A stretch of 64,000 nt of DNA, from the NCBI RefSeq assembly GCF_000213055.1, contig NZ_CM001165.1, forward strand, positions 4,610,945-4,674,944, written 5' to 3'. Shown one piece after another: positions 63,859 to 64,000 of this stretch. The stretch's first letter is position 1. Every line of letters starts with the position of its first letter. Under the pieces are notes generated by a model. It had not been told where the DNA came from. It saw only the letters and a program-made list of their open reading frames with translations, and did not search any database. The stretch is from Streptomyces sp. Tu6071. GTDB lineage: Bacteria > Actinomycetota > Actinomycetes > Streptomycetales > Streptomycetaceae. Position numbers and translations under genes: made by a program.

Positions 63859-63904
63859 TCCCCGGGGGAACCCGGCGGGCGCAAGATCCCCGGGGGAACC
63901 CGGC
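63859..63904 (+). repeat. 18-bp direct repeat upstream of glmM
   Basis: TCCCCGGGGGAACCCGGC at 63859-63876 and again at 63887-63904, 28 bp apart, each with the CCCCGGGG palindrome. Confidence 0.8.
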
Positions 63905-63919
63905 CCATGCGGTATGACG

Positions 63920-63925
63920 TATAAC
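63920..63925 (+). promoter_or_regulatory. Possible -10 element of the right-edge gene
   Basis: TATAAC, about 72 bases before the candidate GTG; no clear -35. Confidence 0.35.
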
Positions 63926-63996
63926 AACTGATGTGCGAAGTGCGGCGGCCCGGTGAACGGCGGGGCCGCTCGTGACAGCGAGCGGGAGGAATCCAG

Positions 63997-64000
63997 GTGG
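63997..64000 (+). CDS. glmM: Start of the next gene, probably glmM (phosphoglucosamine mutase)
   Basis: Only GTGG is visible, after a GGGAGG ribosome site (63984-63989). rplM-rpsI-glmM is the usual order in Streptomyces, and glmM proteins there start M-G. Identification rests on synteny only. Confidence 0.4.

Overview
The window is very GC-rich DNA (GTG as well as ATG starts, NNG/NNC codons) with a tRNA-Leu(UAA) of the bldA type, an L36-S13-S11-RpoA-L17 cluster without rpsD, WhiJ/DUF397 proteins, roadblock/LC7 proteins and many TetR/SDR pairs. All of this points to a Streptomyces chromosome, within the conserved core arm. I could run no database search; names rest on motifs and gene order.

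Layout. 1-2068: an anti-sigma-type ATPase (cut by the left edge), a WhiJ-like XRE/DUF5753 regulator and two DUF397 proteins. 2069-2768: non-coding DNA with a duplicated 135-bp unit built around a long palindrome. 2769-4438: a divergent SDR/TetR pair with three operator-like palindromes between them. 5222-8800: type II NADH dehydrogenase, a cyclopropane-fatty-acid-synthase-type methyltransferase and bldA. 8975-11559: a lipoprotein serine hydrolase that carries a TTA codon, and a catalase. 11893-19263: small lipoprotein, BI-1 membrane protein, two hypotheticals, thiolase, SGNH hydrolase, cystathionine beta-synthase. 19634-28258: small membrane proteins, ribosomal microprotein bL37, RpiR regulator, a four-gene roadblock/LC7 operon, an ECF41 sigma factor facing a membrane protein with a matching promoter, a fold-III decarboxylase homologue lacking its PLP lysine, GNAT and GlsB-like proteins. 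28526-31275: a three-gene module resembling type VII (WXG100) substrates. 31513-35938: a second SDR/TetR pair, a TetR/zinc-alcohol-dehydrogenase pair and a small secreted protein.

36492-54158 is the S10-spc-alpha ribosomal super-cluster (rpsJ to rplQ with secY, adk, map, infA and rpoA), ending in truA. Strong hairpins separate sub-blocks at rpsQ/rplN, rplO/secY, map/infA and after rplQ. 54276-61475 is a five-gene envelope-glycan cluster with its own promoter: processive GT2, GH26 lipoprotein, two GT-C membrane glycosyltransferases and a polyprenol-phosphate-mannose synthase. It sits between truA and rplM-rpsI; glmM appears to begin at the right edge.

A dispersed repeat with the core CTCAAGCGCCGGAGGGGCTG (or ...GGACGGGCTG) recurs in at least seven intergenic places, once as a 117-nt near-perfect hairpin. 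The most distinctive observations are the glycan cluster, the ECF41 promoter match, the TTA gene beside bldA, the roadblock operon, the WXG-like trio, the PLP-lysine-less decarboxylase homologue and the repeat family.
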